Positions 40,960 through 49,661 of a stretch of DNA of 64,000 bases are shown in pieces. Numbering within the stretch: the first letter of the stretch is position 1; every line of letters begins with the position of its first letter. Under the pieces are notes generated by a model that saw nothing but the letters and a program-made list of their open reading frames with translations, had not been told where the DNA came from and made no database searches. Both the position numbers and the translations under genes were made by a program. Source of the stretch: CATQHW01 sp965243545 (GTDB lineage: Bacteria > Spirochaetota > Spirochaetia > SZUA-6 > Bin103); the NCBI GenBank assembly GCA_965243545.1, contig OZ251573.1, positions 310,001 through 374,000 of the forward strand, given 5' to 3'.

Positions 40960-41747
40960 GGCGTGCGTCCGGCGTTCGCCTGCCAGATCAGGCGAAGGCC
41001 CTTCAACGTGATCCACGGATCGACGCCGTCGATCGCGCGGGTCAGGGGGGCGATGGTGTCGGCCAACCCGCCGGTGGCCAGCACGTAGGGATCGCCGCCC
41101 AGCTCGGCGCGGAAGCGCGCCACCATCCCCTCCACCAGGCCGACGTAGCCGTAGATCAACCCGGACTGCACCGCGTGCGCGGTGTTGGCGCCGATCGCGT
41201 GCGGCGGCGCGACCAGCTCGATGCGGCGCAGCTTGGCGGCCCGCGCCGCCAGCGCGTCGGCGGCGATCTCGATGCCGGGGGCGATCGCCCCTCCCAGATA
41301 CTGGCCGTCCGCGTCGATCGCGTCGAAGGTGGTGCCGGTGCCGAAGTCGACCACGCAGACCGGCCCGCCGTGCTCGGCGAACGCCGCCGCCGCGTCTACG
41401 ATGCGGTCGGCGCCGACGTCGCGCAGACTGTCGTACCGCACGCGGACGCCGGTCCTGACCCCTACGCCGACGATCAACGGTTCGATCCCCAGCCGGCGGC
41501 GGCACAGCTCCGCGAACACGCCCTGCACCGCCGGCACCGAGCTGGCTATCGCCACCTCGTCGATCGCCTCCTCGGACAGCCCCTCCAGCTGCAGGAGCTG
41601 GCGCAGCAGCACCGCGTATTCGTCGGCCTGCGCGTTGGCGCGGGTCGACAGCCGCCACGTGGCGCCGGGGGCCGCGTGTTTGGGAGCGCCGTCGGGAAAG
41701 GTCCCCATCACGATGTTGGTGTTGCCGACGTCGACGCAGAGCAGCAT
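40956..41747 (-). CDS. coaX: type III pantothenate kinase
   Basis: A 263-residue CoaX. It begins MLLCVDVGNTNIVMGTF, the family's phosphate-binding start with Asp6. It has GADRIVDAAAAF, the DFGTGTTFDAID phosphate motif and GGAIAPGIEI. It phosphorylates pantothenate and, unlike CoaA, is not feedback-inhibited by CoA in characterised cases. The ATG at 41747 overlaps the panC stop (ATGA). The open frame continuing upstream to 41969 lies within panC and is not part of it. Confidence 0.92.
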   Translation of the reverse strand: MLLCVDVGNTNIVMGTFPDGAPKHAAPGATWRLSTRANAQADEYAVLLRQLLQLEGLSEEAIDEVAIASSVPAVQGVFAELCRRRLGIEPLIVGVGVRTGVRVRYDSLRDVGADRIVDAAAAFAEHGGPVCVVDFGTGTTFDAIDADGQYLGGAIAPGIEIAADALAARAAKLRRIELVAPPHAIGANTAHAVQSGLIYGYVGLVEGMVARFRAELGGDPYVLATGGLADTIAPLTRAIDGVDPWITLKGLRLIWQANAGRTP

Positions 41748-42586
41748 CAGTCCGCCGGCTCCAGCGGTACGTTGTCGATCAGCCGCACCGAGCCGACGCG
41801 GGCGGCGACCGACGCCACCGCCGGCCGCGCCACGGTGTCGATCTCCGCCATCGTCTGCGGGTCGGCTACGCTTACGTATTCGACTTCCACGCGGCCGGCC
41901 AGCCGGCCGCGGATGACCGTGCGCAGCGTCTCCGCGTCGCGTTCGCCGGCGCGAAAGCGCGCCCGGCATGCCGCCAGCGCGCGCGGGATCGCCACCGCGC
42001 GGGCGCGCTGTTCGGCGGTGAGCAGCGCGTTGCGGGAGCTGAGCGCCACCCCGTCGCGGTCACGGACCGTGGGGCAGACGACCAAGTCGACGTCGATGTC
42101 CAGGTCGGCGGCCATGCGGCGGATCACCGCTACCTGTTGCGCGTCCTTCTGGCCGAAGTAGGCGCGCGCCGGGGTGACGATGTTGAGCAGTTTGGCCACC
42201 ACCGTGCAGACGCCGCGGAAGTGGCCGGGCCGCGCCGCGCCTTCCAGCCGTTCGGCCGCGCGGCCGGGCGCCACGGTCGTTTCGTGACCGGGCGGATACA
42301 TGGTCCGCGCCTGCGGCGCGAACACCAGGGAGGCTCCCGCGTCGCGGAACAGCGCCAGATCGGCGTCGCGCGTGCGCGGGTAGGAGGAATAATCGGCGGC
42401 GTCGGAGAACTGCGCCGGGTTGAGGAAGAGCGTCGCCACCACGGTGTCGCCGGCGGCCATGGCGCACTCGACCAGGGAGCGGTGCCCGGCGTGGAGCCCG
42501 CCGAGCGTCGCCACTAGGCCGATCCTCGACCGGCCGGCGTCGCGCACGAATGCCCGCACCTGGTCGATCCTCTCGACGACTCTCAT
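41747..42586 (-). CDS. panC: pantoate-beta-alanine ligase
   Basis: A 279-residue pantothenate synthetase of the HIGH-type nucleotidyltransferase fold. Motifs are ATLGGLHAGHRSLV (HxGH; TMGALHEGH in most), FLNPAQF, YPRTRDADLALF, PGRAAERLEGAARPGHFRGV and AYFGQKDAQQVAVI, then SSRNALLTAEQR (KMSKS-like). It joins pantoate to beta-alanine with ATP. The ATG at 42586 is 13 nt after the panB stop. Its stop overlaps the coaX ATG. Confidence 0.94.
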   Translation of the reverse strand: MRVVERIDQVRAFVRDAGRSRIGLVATLGGLHAGHRSLVECAMAAGDTVVATLFLNPAQFSDAADYSSYPRTRDADLALFRDAGASLVFAPQARTMYPPGHETTVAPGRAAERLEGAARPGHFRGVCTVVAKLLNIVTPARAYFGQKDAQQVAVIRRMAADLDIDVDLVVCPTVRDRDGVALSSRNALLTAEQRARAVAIPRALAACRARFRAGERDAETLRTVIRGRLAGRVEVEYVSVADPQTMAEIDTVARPAVASVAARVGSVRLIDNVPLEPAD

Positions 42587-42599
42587 GGTCCCGCGTGCC

Positions 42600-43481
42600 T
42601 CACGCGGTCCGTTTGCACACCGGCTGCTCGCGCCGTTCGGCCGCCAACGCGTGGTCGAAGCGGGCGATCTCGTCGGCCGGCATCAGATAGGCGTGCTGCT
42701 TGTCGGGATAGGCGCCGCTGCGCACGTCACGCGCGAAGGCGGCGATGGATCGGCGGATCTCGGCGCCCGCCTCGCCGTAGCGGCGCACGAAGCGGGGCGA
42801 CGGGCCGGCGTGAATGCCGGTCAGCTCGTGGAAGACCAGCACCTGCCCGGCGCAGCCGGCGCCGGCGCCTATGCCGATGGTCGGGATCGTGAGCGCCGCG
42901 GTGATGCGGCCGGCGACGGCGCGGACCACCGCCTCCAGCACGATGGAGAAGCAGCCGGCGCGCTCCAAGGCGATCGCGTCGCGGTAGAGCTGCATCCCGG
43001 CGTCGGCGTCTCGGCCGGCTACGACGTGCGATCCAAAGCTGACCGCCGACTGCGGCGTGTAGCCGATATGCCCCATCACCGCCACTCCGGCGTCGACGAT
43101 GGCGCGGGCGGTCGGCGCGCGGACTTCGCCCCCTTCCAGCTTGACCGCGTCGACGCCGCCCTCCTTGACGAAGCGGATGGCGTTGCGCACCGCCTCCTCC
43201 GTGCTCACCTGATAGGAGCCGAGCGGCATGTCGCCGACCACCAGCGCGCGCGGGCGCGTGCGGGTCACCGCCCGGCAGTGGTGCAGCATCTCGTCCACGG
43301 TGACCGGCGTGGTGTCGTCGTAGCCCAAGGCGAACTCCGCCAGGGTATCGCCGACCAGGATCAGGTCGACGCCGGCGTCATCGGTCAGCCGGGCGCTCGC
43401 CGCGTCGTAGGCGGTCACCATCACCAGCGGCTCGCGGCCGGGCCGGGTGAGGTCGGTCAGCGTGTGGCGTGACCGTTCCAT
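42600..43481 (-). CDS. panB: 3-methyl-2-oxobutanoate hydroxymethyltransferase
   Basis: A 293-residue ketopantoate hydroxymethyltransferase. Motifs are MVTAYDAASARL, ILVGDTLAEFALGYDDTTPVT, VVGDMPLGSYQ, AVKLEGGEV, MGHIGYTPQS and ITAALTIPTIGIGAGAGC. It transfers a hydroxymethyl group from methylene-THF to 2-oxoisovalerate, the first committed step of pantothenate synthesis. The ATG at 43481 is chosen because AAGGAG lies 6 nt upstream; an ATG two codons earlier would overlap that site. It leads the minus-strand pan/coa operon. Confidence 0.94.
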   Translation of the reverse strand: MERSRHTLTDLTRPGREPLVMVTAYDAASARLTDDAGVDLILVGDTLAEFALGYDDTTPVTVDEMLHHCRAVTRTRPRALVVGDMPLGSYQVSTEEAVRNAIRFVKEGGVDAVKLEGGEVRAPTARAIVDAGVAVMGHIGYTPQSAVSFGSHVVAGRDADAGMQLYRDAIALERAGCFSIVLEAVVRAVAGRITAALTIPTIGIGAGAGCAGQVLVFHELTGIHAGPSPRFVRRYGEAGAEIRRSIAAFARDVRSGAYPDKQHAYLMPADEIARFDHALAAERREQPVCKRTA

Positions 43482-43625
43482 GGGCATCTCCTTCGCCCAA
43501 GGCTGACCCGGTGTGGAGCGCGCCGCATCCGCCGTGCCGTCCCCGCGGGGTACGGCCGGCGCGCCGCCTCCGGCCAAGCCGGCCGGGCTTGCCGCCTCTG
43601 CGCGAGGTCGGCTGCTCTATACCGC

Positions 43626-43653
43626 AGTATACACGCGGCGCGCGGGTTCGAGG
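43626..43653 (-). promoter_or_regulatory. putative promoter of panB-panC-coaX-coaBC
   Basis: On the minus strand TATACT (43626-43631) has TG directly before it, and TTGCCT lies 19 nt upstream. It stands about 145 nt before the panB ATG. The spacing is one or two bases long, so the call is tentative. The remaining sequence between 43482 and 43625 shows nothing else I can name. Confidence 0.3.
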
Positions 43654-43675
43654 CAACGACGGCGGACGCCAGCGC

Positions 43676-43704
43676 TTGACGAGGGGACTTCGCCTCGGTA
43701 CCGT
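43676..43704 (+). promoter_or_regulatory. putative cimA promoter
   Basis: TTGACG (43676-43681), then 17 nt, then TACCGT (43699-43704). The -35 equals that proposed for the rRNA operon. Transcription would start near 43711 and leave a leader of about 175 nt that contains a terminator-like hairpin. Confidence 0.4.
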
Positions 43705-43797
43705 GAGAGGCGATGGCTGGGTGCGCTCCGATCGGGATTATCGAGGGCCTGCGAGGGTCCCACGTGCGCTAGCCGATCACGACCGGTGATTGAGGCA

Positions 43798-43830
43798 GGC
43801 CGTGGGCTCCCGGGGGCTCACGGCCTTTTT
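43798..43830 (+). terminator. terminator-like hairpin in the cimA leader (possible attenuator)
   Basis: GGCCGTG (43798-43804) pairs with CACGGCC (43819-43825), with further G-U and G-C pairs inward, followed by TTTTT (43826-43830). This is an intrinsic terminator placed 56 nt before the cimA ATG and downstream of its probable promoter, the position expected of an attenuator. A 19-residue leader frame (43713-43772) begins at the predicted transcription start and contains three Ile codons (IGII), the end product of the CimA route. Its coding status is unproved. The 405-nt gap 43482-43886 otherwise holds only the two promoters listed. Confidence 0.5.
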
Positions 43831-43886
43831 CGTGAGCGAAGGCCGCCACGCCCGTCCGCCGGAGCGTCAAGGAGAGACGAAGCGAC

Positions 43887-45434
43887 ATGATCGAGGTGAT
43901 GGACACCACGTTGCGCGACGGGGAGCAGATGCGCGACGTCAGCTATACGCCGGACGAGAAGCTGTCCATCGCTCAGTTCGTGCTGGAAGAGGTCGGCGTG
44001 GACCGCATTGAGATCGCCAGCGCCCAGGTGAGCGCGGGCGAGCGGGCCGGGGCCGAGACGGTGCTGCGGTGGGCCGCGGCGCGCGGGATGGCCGACCGCG
44101 TGGAGATACTGGGGTACACCGACGGCGACGCCTCCGCCCACTGGATCGCCGATCTGGGCGGCAGGGTGATGAACGTGCTGGCCAAAGGGTCGCTCAAACA
44201 CCTGACCCGGCAGCTGCGCAAGACCCCGGAGCAGCACCTGCGTGACATCGACGACACCGTCCGCACGGCGCAACGGCGGGGCGTGGCCTGCAATCTGTAC
44301 CTGGAGGACTGGTCCAACGGCATGGTCGACTCCCGCGACTACGTGCTGCAGCTCCTTGACGGCCTGGCCGATACGCCGGTGGCGCGCATCATGCTGCCCG
44401 ACACCCTGGGCGTGCTGTCGCCGCCGATGGTGACCGAAATGGTCGGGACCGTCCTGGGCCGGTATCCCGACCGGCGGTTCGACTTTCACGCGCACAACGA
44501 CTACGGCCTGGCCACCGCCAACACGCTGGCGGCGGTCGCGGCGGGGATCGCCGGCGTGCACTGCACGGTCAACGGCATGGGCGAGCGCGCCGGCAACGCC
44601 CCGCTGGACGAGGTGGTGGTCGGCGTCCATGACTTCCTGGGCAAGACGACCCGCGTGCGCGAACACCGGCTGGTGCAGGTGAGCGAACGGGTCGACGTGG
44701 TGTCCGGCCGCCGCGTGCCGCCCAACAAGGCGATCTCCGGCGCCAACGCCTTCACCCAGACCGCCGGCATCCACGCCGACGGCGACCGCAAGGGCGACCT
44801 GTACCTCGGCCGGCTGCGCCCCGAACGGTTCGGCCGGGAGCGCTCCTACGCGCTCGGCAAGCTGGCCGGCAAGGCGACGTTGGAGCATCACCTGGACGCG
44901 CTCGGCATCGAGCTGAGCGGTGAGCAGCGCAGCGCGGTGCTGGAGCGGATCAAGGAGCTGGCCGACCGCAAGGCGACGATCTCCCAGCAGGACCTGCCCT
45001 ACATCGTCGACGACGTGCTGGCGCGGCCCCATGAACGCCGCTTCGTGCTGGAGTCGGCGGTGGTGGTCTCCGCCATCGGCCTGCGCTCCACGGCCACCGT
45101 CAAGCTCCGTTTCACCGCCCCCGGCGCGCAGGAGTCGGTGATCCACGAGGATTCGGCGCAGGGGGACGGCGGCTACGACGCGTTCATGAACGCCGTGGGC
45201 CGGATCGCCGGCAAGATCGGCATGACGCTGCCGGAGCTGGTCGACTACGTCGTGTCGATACCGCCCGGCGGCCATTCGGACGCGATCGTGCAGTGTACGA
45301 TCACGTGGCGCGGTGACGGCGAATCGCTGATGACCAAGGGGGTCAACTCCGATCAGGTGCTCGCCGCGGCGGAGGCGACCGAGAAGATGCTCAACCTGTG
45401 GATCGCGCGCGACGGCGGGACCGGCGCGCCGTGA
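43887..45434 (+). CDS. cimA: (R)-citramalate synthase, Leptospira type
   Basis: A 515-residue DRE-TIM enzyme condensing pyruvate and acetyl-CoA to citramalate, the threonine-independent entry to isoleucine. The N-terminal DTTLRDGEQMRDV is the metal/catalytic motif. EIASAQVSAGE, LYLEDWSNGMVDS, MLPDTLGVLSP, FDFHAHNDYGLATAN (metal-binding HxH), NGMGERAGNAPL, and TQTAGIHADGDRKGDLY with RSYALGKLAGKA follow. The C-terminal regulatory domain contains EGDGGYDAFMNA-like AQGDGGYDAFMNA and IPPGGHSDA. The pattern matches Leptospira interrogans CimA more than standard LeuA; LeuA-type activity on ketoisovalerate cannot be excluded. AAGGAG lies 12 nt before the ATG. Coupled to argH (GTGA). Confidence 0.88.
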   Translation: MIEVMDTTLRDGEQMRDVSYTPDEKLSIAQFVLEEVGVDRIEIASAQVSAGERAGAETVLRWAAARGMADRVEILGYTDGDASAHWIADLGGRVMNVLAKGSLKHLTRQLRKTPEQHLRDIDDTVRTAQRRGVACNLYLEDWSNGMVDSRDYVLQLLDGLADTPVARIMLPDTLGVLSPPMVTEMVGTVLGRYPDRRFDFHAHNDYGLATANTLAAVAAGIAGVHCTVNGMGERAGNAPLDEVVVGVHDFLGKTTRVREHRLVQVSERVDVVSGRRVPPNKAISGANAFTQTAGIHADGDRKGDLYLGRLRPERFGRERSYALGKLAGKATLEHHLDALGIELSGEQRSAVLERIKELADRKATISQQDLPYIVDDVLARPHERRFVLESAVVVSAIGLRSTATVKLRFTAPGAQESVIHEDSAQGDGGYDAFMNAVGRIAGKIGMTLPELVDYVVSIPPGGHSDAIVQCTITWRGDGESLMTKGVNSDQVLAAAEATEKMLNLWIARDGGTGAP

Positions 45435-46927
45435 GCCCCGAACCGGCCGCGCTGCAGGACAACGCCACGCTGGGGGACAAGGCCAAGCTGTGGGACAAGG
45501 CCAAGCTGTGGGACAAGGGCGTCCGCCTTGACCCGGTGGTCGAACGCTTTACGGTCGGCGACGACCGCCGCCACGACCGCAAGCTGCTCAAGGCGGACGC
45601 GGTCGCCAGCTTGGCGCACGCGGACATGCTCGGCGCCATCGGCGTCCTTGCCGCCGGTGAGCTGGCCGCGTTGCGGGCAGCGCTGCAAGAGGCGCTGACG
45701 GAGATCGACGCGGGCCGGCTCCGCATCGAAGAGGACGAGGAGGACTGCCACTCGGCGCTGGAACGGTTTCTGATCCGGCGGGCCGGCGGCGCCGGCAAGA
45801 AGATCCACACCGGCCGTTCGCGGAACGATCAGGTGATCGCGGCGCTCCGCCTGTACACGCGGGAATGGCTGCTCGACTTCCGCGCCGCGGTCGCCGGGCT
45901 GGCCGGGGCGCTCCTCGACTTTGCCGGCGGCCACGAACGGACGCCGATGGCCGGGCGTACGCACGTGCAGCCGGCCATGCCGTCGACGGTCGGGCTGTGG
46001 GCCGCCGCGTTCGCGGAGGCGCTGATCGACGACGCCGACCTGATCGCCTGCGCCTATCGGCGCAACGACCGCAGCCCGCTCGGAGCGGCGGCCGGGTACG
46101 GGGCGCCGCTGCCGGTCGACCGGGCCATGGTGGCCGCGGCGCTCGGCTTTGCCGGCGTGCAGAACAACGTGCTCTACGTCAACACCAGCCGCGGCGCGCT
46201 GGAGGCGCAGGTGGTGGAGGCGGCCGGCCGCGTCTGCGGCACGCTCGCGCGGCTCGCTTCGGACCTGCTGCTGTTCACGATGCCGGAGATCGGCTACTTC
46301 CGTCTGCCGGAGGAGCTCACCACCGGCAGCAGCATCATGCCGCAGAAGCGCAACCCGGACATCCTGGAGCTGGTGCGCGCCAAGGCGGCGTTCGTCGACG
46401 GGCAGGCGGCGATCATCCGGTCGATCGTCCATCACCTGCCGAGCGGTTATCACCGCGACCTGCAGCAGACCAAGGGGCCGTTCCTCAACGCCTTGGAGGA
46501 GGCGGCCGGCAGCGTCGCGGTGATGCGGCTGGCCGTGCCGCGGCTGGCGGTCGACCGTGACCGGCTGCGCGCCGGCTGTACGCCGGAACTGATGGCCACC
46601 GACCGCGCCTATGCGCTGGTCGCGCAGGGCGTGGCGTTCCGCGACGCCTATCGGCAGGTCGGCGCCGAGCTGCGCGGCGCCGGCAGCGGCGGCCGGCTGC
46701 GCGACGGGGAAGCGCTGGACGCCGCCTTGGCCAAGGACTACCCCGGCGCGCCGGGCAATCTGGCGCTCGACGGCGCCCGCCGGGAGCTGCGCGCGGTGAG
46801 CGGCGCCGCGGAGCGCGACCGCGCGGCCGTGACCGGGGCGCTGGTGCGGCTGGCCGGCCCGGCGGCGGCGCGGCTGACCGGCGGCCCACCCGCCGAGCGC
46901 GAACCGGAGGCTGCCGATGGGCGCTGA
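45431..46927 (+). CDS. argH: argininosuccinate lyase
   Basis: A 498-residue fumarase-superfamily enzyme that splits argininosuccinate into arginine and fumarate. KLWDKG, FTVGDD, TGRSRNDQV, AGRTHVQPAMPSTVG and the catalytic-loop GSSIMPQKRNPD are all present. The family's usual N-terminal KLWDKG is preceded here by two further copies of the six-residue unit (TLGDKA, KLWDKA), encoded by an 18-nt tandem repeat. The GTG start at 45431 overlaps the cimA stop. The 3' end overlaps hflX by 11 nt. Coupling with cimA suggests a shared amino-acid-biosynthesis operon. Confidence 0.93.
   Translation: MSPEPAALQDNATLGDKAKLWDKAKLWDKGVRLDPVVERFTVGDDRRHDRKLLKADAVASLAHADMLGAIGVLAAGELAALRAALQEALTEIDAGRLRIEEDEEDCHSALERFLIRRAGGAGKKIHTGRSRNDQVIAALRLYTREWLLDFRAAVAGLAGALLDFAGGHERTPMAGRTHVQPAMPSTVGLWAAAFAEALIDDADLIACAYRRNDRSPLGAAAGYGAPLPVDRAMVAAALGFAGVQNNVLYVNTSRGALEAQVVEAAGRVCGTLARLASDLLLFTMPEIGYFRLPEELTTGSSIMPQKRNPDILELVRAKAAFVDGQAAIIRSIVHHLPSGYHRDLQQTKGPFLNALEEAAGSVAVMRLAVPRLAVDRDRLRAGCTPELMATDRAYALVAQGVAFRDAYRQVGAELRGAGSGGRLRDGEALDAALAKDYPGAPGNLALDGARRELRAVSGAAERDRAAVTGALVRLAGPAAARLTGGPPAEREPEAADGR
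45463..45516 (+). repeat. 18-bp tandem repeat at the 5' end of argH
   Basis: GGCCAAGCTGTGGGACAA occurs twice in a row (45481-45498, 45499-45516), and a diverged copy precedes it (45463-45480). Being 18 nt long, gain or loss of a unit keeps the frame and only changes the number of KLWDKA hexapeptides. Confidence 0.85.
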
Positions 46928-48032
46928 GCGCGTATTGCTGGTCGGCTGCGAGCGGACGCGCGACGGCGGCGGCTGGCCGCTGGAGGCGTCGCTCGCCGAG
47001 CTCGGGCAGCTGGCGCGGACCGCCGGCTTGGCGGTCGCCGGCCAGGAACGGCAGCGGCTGCCGCGGCCGAACCCGGCGACCTACGTCGGTTCCGGCAAGG
47101 CGGCGCACCTCGCGGAACTCGCCGCCGATCTGAGCGTCGGCGTGGTGCTGTTCGACGACGAGTTGGCGCCCAACCAGCAGCGCAACCTGGAGGAGATCTT
47201 CGGCGAGGGGATCAAGGTGCTCGACCGGTCGGCGCTGATCCTGGACGTGTTCGCCGCCCACGCCCGCTCCCATGAAGGCAAGCTGCAGGTGGAGCTGGCG
47301 CAGCTGGAGTACCGCCTGCCGCGTCTGACCCGCATGTGGACGCACCTGGCGCGCCAAGCCGGCGGCCGGTCCGCCGGGAACGCCGGCGTGGGGGTGCGCG
47401 GCCCGGGCGAGACGCAGCTGGAGGTCGACCGGCGGCGCGTACGCACCCGCATCGCCCGCCTGCGCCGCGAACTGCGCGGGATCGCCGCCGCCCGTTCCGG
47501 CCACCGCGAACGCCGGCGGCGCAACCGCGTACCGGTGGCGGCCCTGGTCGGCTACGCCAACGCCGGCAAGAGCACGCTGATGAACGCGCTCACCGGCGCC
47601 AACGTGCGGGCCGAGGACCGGCTGTTCGCCACCCTCGACCCGACCACGCGCCGCATCCGCGTGGACGAGCAGCAGATGTTGCTCACCGACACCGTCGGCT
47701 TCGTGCAGAAACTGCCCGCCAACCTGGTGGCCGCCTTTCGCGCCACGCTCGAAGAGGTTGTGGAGGCCGACGTGCTGATCCACGTGGTCGACGCCTGCCA
47801 CCCGATGGCGCGGCGGCAGGCGGCGGAGGTGATGCGCGCGCTCGACGATCTGGGCGCCGCCGGCCGTCCCACCGTGACCGTGCTCAACAAGGTCGACCGC
47901 CTGCCGGACGGGACGCCGCTGCCCGACGTCATGGAGGCGGGCGAATCGGCGCGGCCCATTCCGTTGAGCGCGCTGCGCCGGCTGGGGTTCGACGAGCTGC
48001 GCGCGGCGCTGGCCCAGGCGGCCCGGCGGTGA
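46917..48032 (+). CDS. hflX: ribosome-associated GTPase HflX
   Basis: A 371-residue HflX. The N-terminal domain (residues 1-180) includes PATYVGSGKAAHLAEL and FDDELAPNQQRNLEE, then RTxLILDVFAAHARSHEGKLQVELAQL in essence, and GPGETQLEVDRR. The G domain has G1 GYANAGKST, G3 DTVGF and G4 NKVD. HflX splits stalled or heat-damaged 70S ribosomes. The ATG at 46917 lies inside the last codons of argH, and its stop overlaps the next gene (GTGA). Confidence 0.94.
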   Translation: MGAERVLLVGCERTRDGGGWPLEASLAELGQLARTAGLAVAGQERQRLPRPNPATYVGSGKAAHLAELAADLSVGVVLFDDELAPNQQRNLEEIFGEGIKVLDRSALILDVFAAHARSHEGKLQVELAQLEYRLPRLTRMWTHLARQAGGRSAGNAGVGVRGPGETQLEVDRRRVRTRIARLRRELRGIAAARSGHRERRRRNRVPVAALVGYANAGKSTLMNALTGANVRAEDRLFATLDPTTRRIRVDEQQMLLTDTVGFVQKLPANLVAAFRATLEEVVEADVLIHVVDACHPMARRQAAEVMRALDDLGAAGRPTVTVLNKVDRLPDGTPLPDVMEAGESARPIPLSALRRLGFDELRAALAQAARR

Positions 48033-48739
48033 GCGGCGACCGCATCCTGGTGATCGAGGACTCCGCGTCGGTGGCGCGCGGGCTGGAGTACGGATTGAGC
48101 AAGGAGGACTTCACCGTGCGCTGCGCGCGCGACGGAGCGTCCGGCCTGACGCTGTTCCGTTCGTGGAATCCCCGGCTGCTGATCCTGGACATCCGGCTGC
48201 CGGACATGAGCGGTTTCGACGTGTGCCGCGCCATTCGATCCGAAGGACGGCGCGAGCCGATCCTGATGCTCACCGCGCGCGACGAGGAGATGGACAAGGT
48301 GTTGGGCCTGGAGCTCGGCGCGGACGACTACGTGGTCAAGCCGTACCAGCTCCGCGAGCTCGTGTCGCGCGTGCGGGCGCTGCTGCGCCGCGCCTACGGC
48401 GACCTGGCCGCGGCGGCCGGCGCCGAGCGCATCAGTTTCGGCGACCTGGTGATCGATCCCGACCTGATGGCGGTCGAGCGCGACGGCCGCAGGATCAACC
48501 TGACGCCGACCGAGTTCCGGCTGCTCCGCTACTTGGCGGAGCGTCCCGAACGTCTGCTGAGCCGCAGCCAGATCATCGAAGCGGTGTGGGGGTACGCGGC
48601 GGACGTCGGCTACGACCGCACCGTCGACGTGCACGTGCGCAGACTGCGGGAGAAGATCGAGGACGATCCCGCCAAGCCGCGCTGGATTCAGACCGTGCGC
48701 GGGTTCGGCTACCGCTTCGCCCGTGTTACGAAATGTTGA
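48029..48739 (+). CDS. OmpR/PhoB-family response regulator
   Basis: A 236-residue two-component regulator. The receiver domain (residues 5-118) has acidic E10/D11, phosphoacceptor D54 in LLILDIRLPDMSG, T82 and K104 (VVKPYQ). The C-terminal winged helix (about residues 138-232) shows LTPTEFRLLRYLAERPERLLSR and DVHVRRLREKIEDDP with GFGYRF. The GTG at 48029 overlaps the hflX stop. A PDZ protein and the probable partner kinase follow on the same strand. Targets are not visible. Confidence 0.92.
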   Translation: MSGDRILVIEDSASVARGLEYGLSKEDFTVRCARDGASGLTLFRSWNPRLLILDIRLPDMSGFDVCRAIRSEGRREPILMLTARDEEMDKVLGLELGADDYVVKPYQLRELVSRVRALLRRAYGDLAAAAGAERISFGDLVIDPDLMAVERDGRRINLTPTEFRLLRYLAERPERLLSRSQIIEAVWGYAADVGYDRTVDVHVRRLREKIEDDPAKPRWIQTVRGFGYRFARVTKC

Positions 48740-48812
48740 TTTGACGGAAACCGGCTCGCAATCACCGCGGTAGATCGTTTCTTCAGCTTCAATCGCAGGG
48801 AGGAACATTGCG

Positions 48813-49655
48813 ATGACAACGAGACGCACGAAGGTATTCGCAGTCGTGACCGCGGCGCTGCTGGCGATCGGCGCGCCGCTGGCCGCCCAGAGCGGCGACC
48901 AGGCCGGGGTGATCGTCACCGGCGTCGACCCGGACGGGCCGGCGGCGGCGGCCGGCATCGAGCGCGGCGATCTGATCCTGGGCATCGACGGAACCGACCT
49001 GGGCAGCGCGCGCGATCTGATGCAGGCGCTGGCCGACGCGGAAGGTTCGGAGGTGACGCTGAGCGTCAAGCACGGTGACGACGTGCGCGATCAGGTCGTG
49101 ACGATCGACCGCGTCTGGGGCCAGCCCCGCATCGGGTTGGCGATCACCGGCGGAACGGGCGCCAACATGGACCGGCTGTTCAACCTGGGCCGGCGCATGC
49201 CGATGGAGCAGTTGCGGCGCGGCGGTCGCTTCCACCTCGAGACCGACAAGCCCGGCGTGATCGTCATGGACGTTGCGCCGGAGAGCGCGGCCGAGGCGGC
49301 GGGATTGCAGTCCGGCGACTGGATCACCGCGGTCGGTGAAACGTCCCTGGACGGGGCGGCCGGACAGCTGGCGGAGATCATCGGCGGCCATCAGCCGGGC
49401 GACGAGGTGGTCATAGCCTACTATCGCGGCAAGGACGCCATGACGGCGACGGTCACCCTGGGTGAGAACGAGGAAACCGGCGCGGCCATGCTCGGCATCC
49501 GCTATCAGGCGCTGCCGGGGATGGAGGAGATGAAGCGCGCGTTCGAGGGCATGAAGGAGCGCTTCGAGCGGCGTTGGCAGCGCCGCGGGAGCGGCGCCGG
49601 CGATGCCGACACGGACGTGAGCGGCGGCATGATGGACGCCGACGGCGCCCTGTAA
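48813..49655 (+). CDS. secreted protein with two PDZ domains, no protease domain
   Basis: A 280-residue exported protein with a signal peptide (about residues 1-26, ending APLAAQ). A first PDZ domain covers about residues 28-110 (VIVTGVDPDGPAAAAGIERGDLILGIDGTDL) and a second about residues 140-220 (GVIVMDVAPESAAEAAGLQSGDWITAV). The linker and C-terminus are charged and Gly-rich. There is no serine protease or other catalytic domain, so it is probably a periplasmic peptide-binding or scaffold protein. The ATG at 48813 has GGGAGGA about 8 nt before it. It lies between a response regulator and a histidine kinase and ends 6 nt before the kinase. It may feed a periplasmic stress signal to that kinase (inference). 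Confidence 0.82.
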   Translation: MTTRRTKVFAVVTAALLAIGAPLAAQSGDQAGVIVTGVDPDGPAAAAGIERGDLILGIDGTDLGSARDLMQALADAEGSEVTLSVKHGDDVRDQVVTIDRVWGQPRIGLAITGGTGANMDRLFNLGRRMPMEQLRRGGRFHLETDKPGVIVMDVAPESAAEAAGLQSGDWITAVGETSLDGAAGQLAEIIGGHQPGDEVVIAYYRGKDAMTATVTLGENEETGAAMLGIRYQALPGMEEMKRAFEGMKERFERRWQRRGSGAGDADTDVSGGMMDADGAL

Positions 49656-49661
49656 TCCGAA

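Noticed and set aside
48741..48776. TTGACG with TAGATC as a promoter of the PDZ gene
   Set aside because: The spacing of 24 nt is too long for a sigma-70 promoter.
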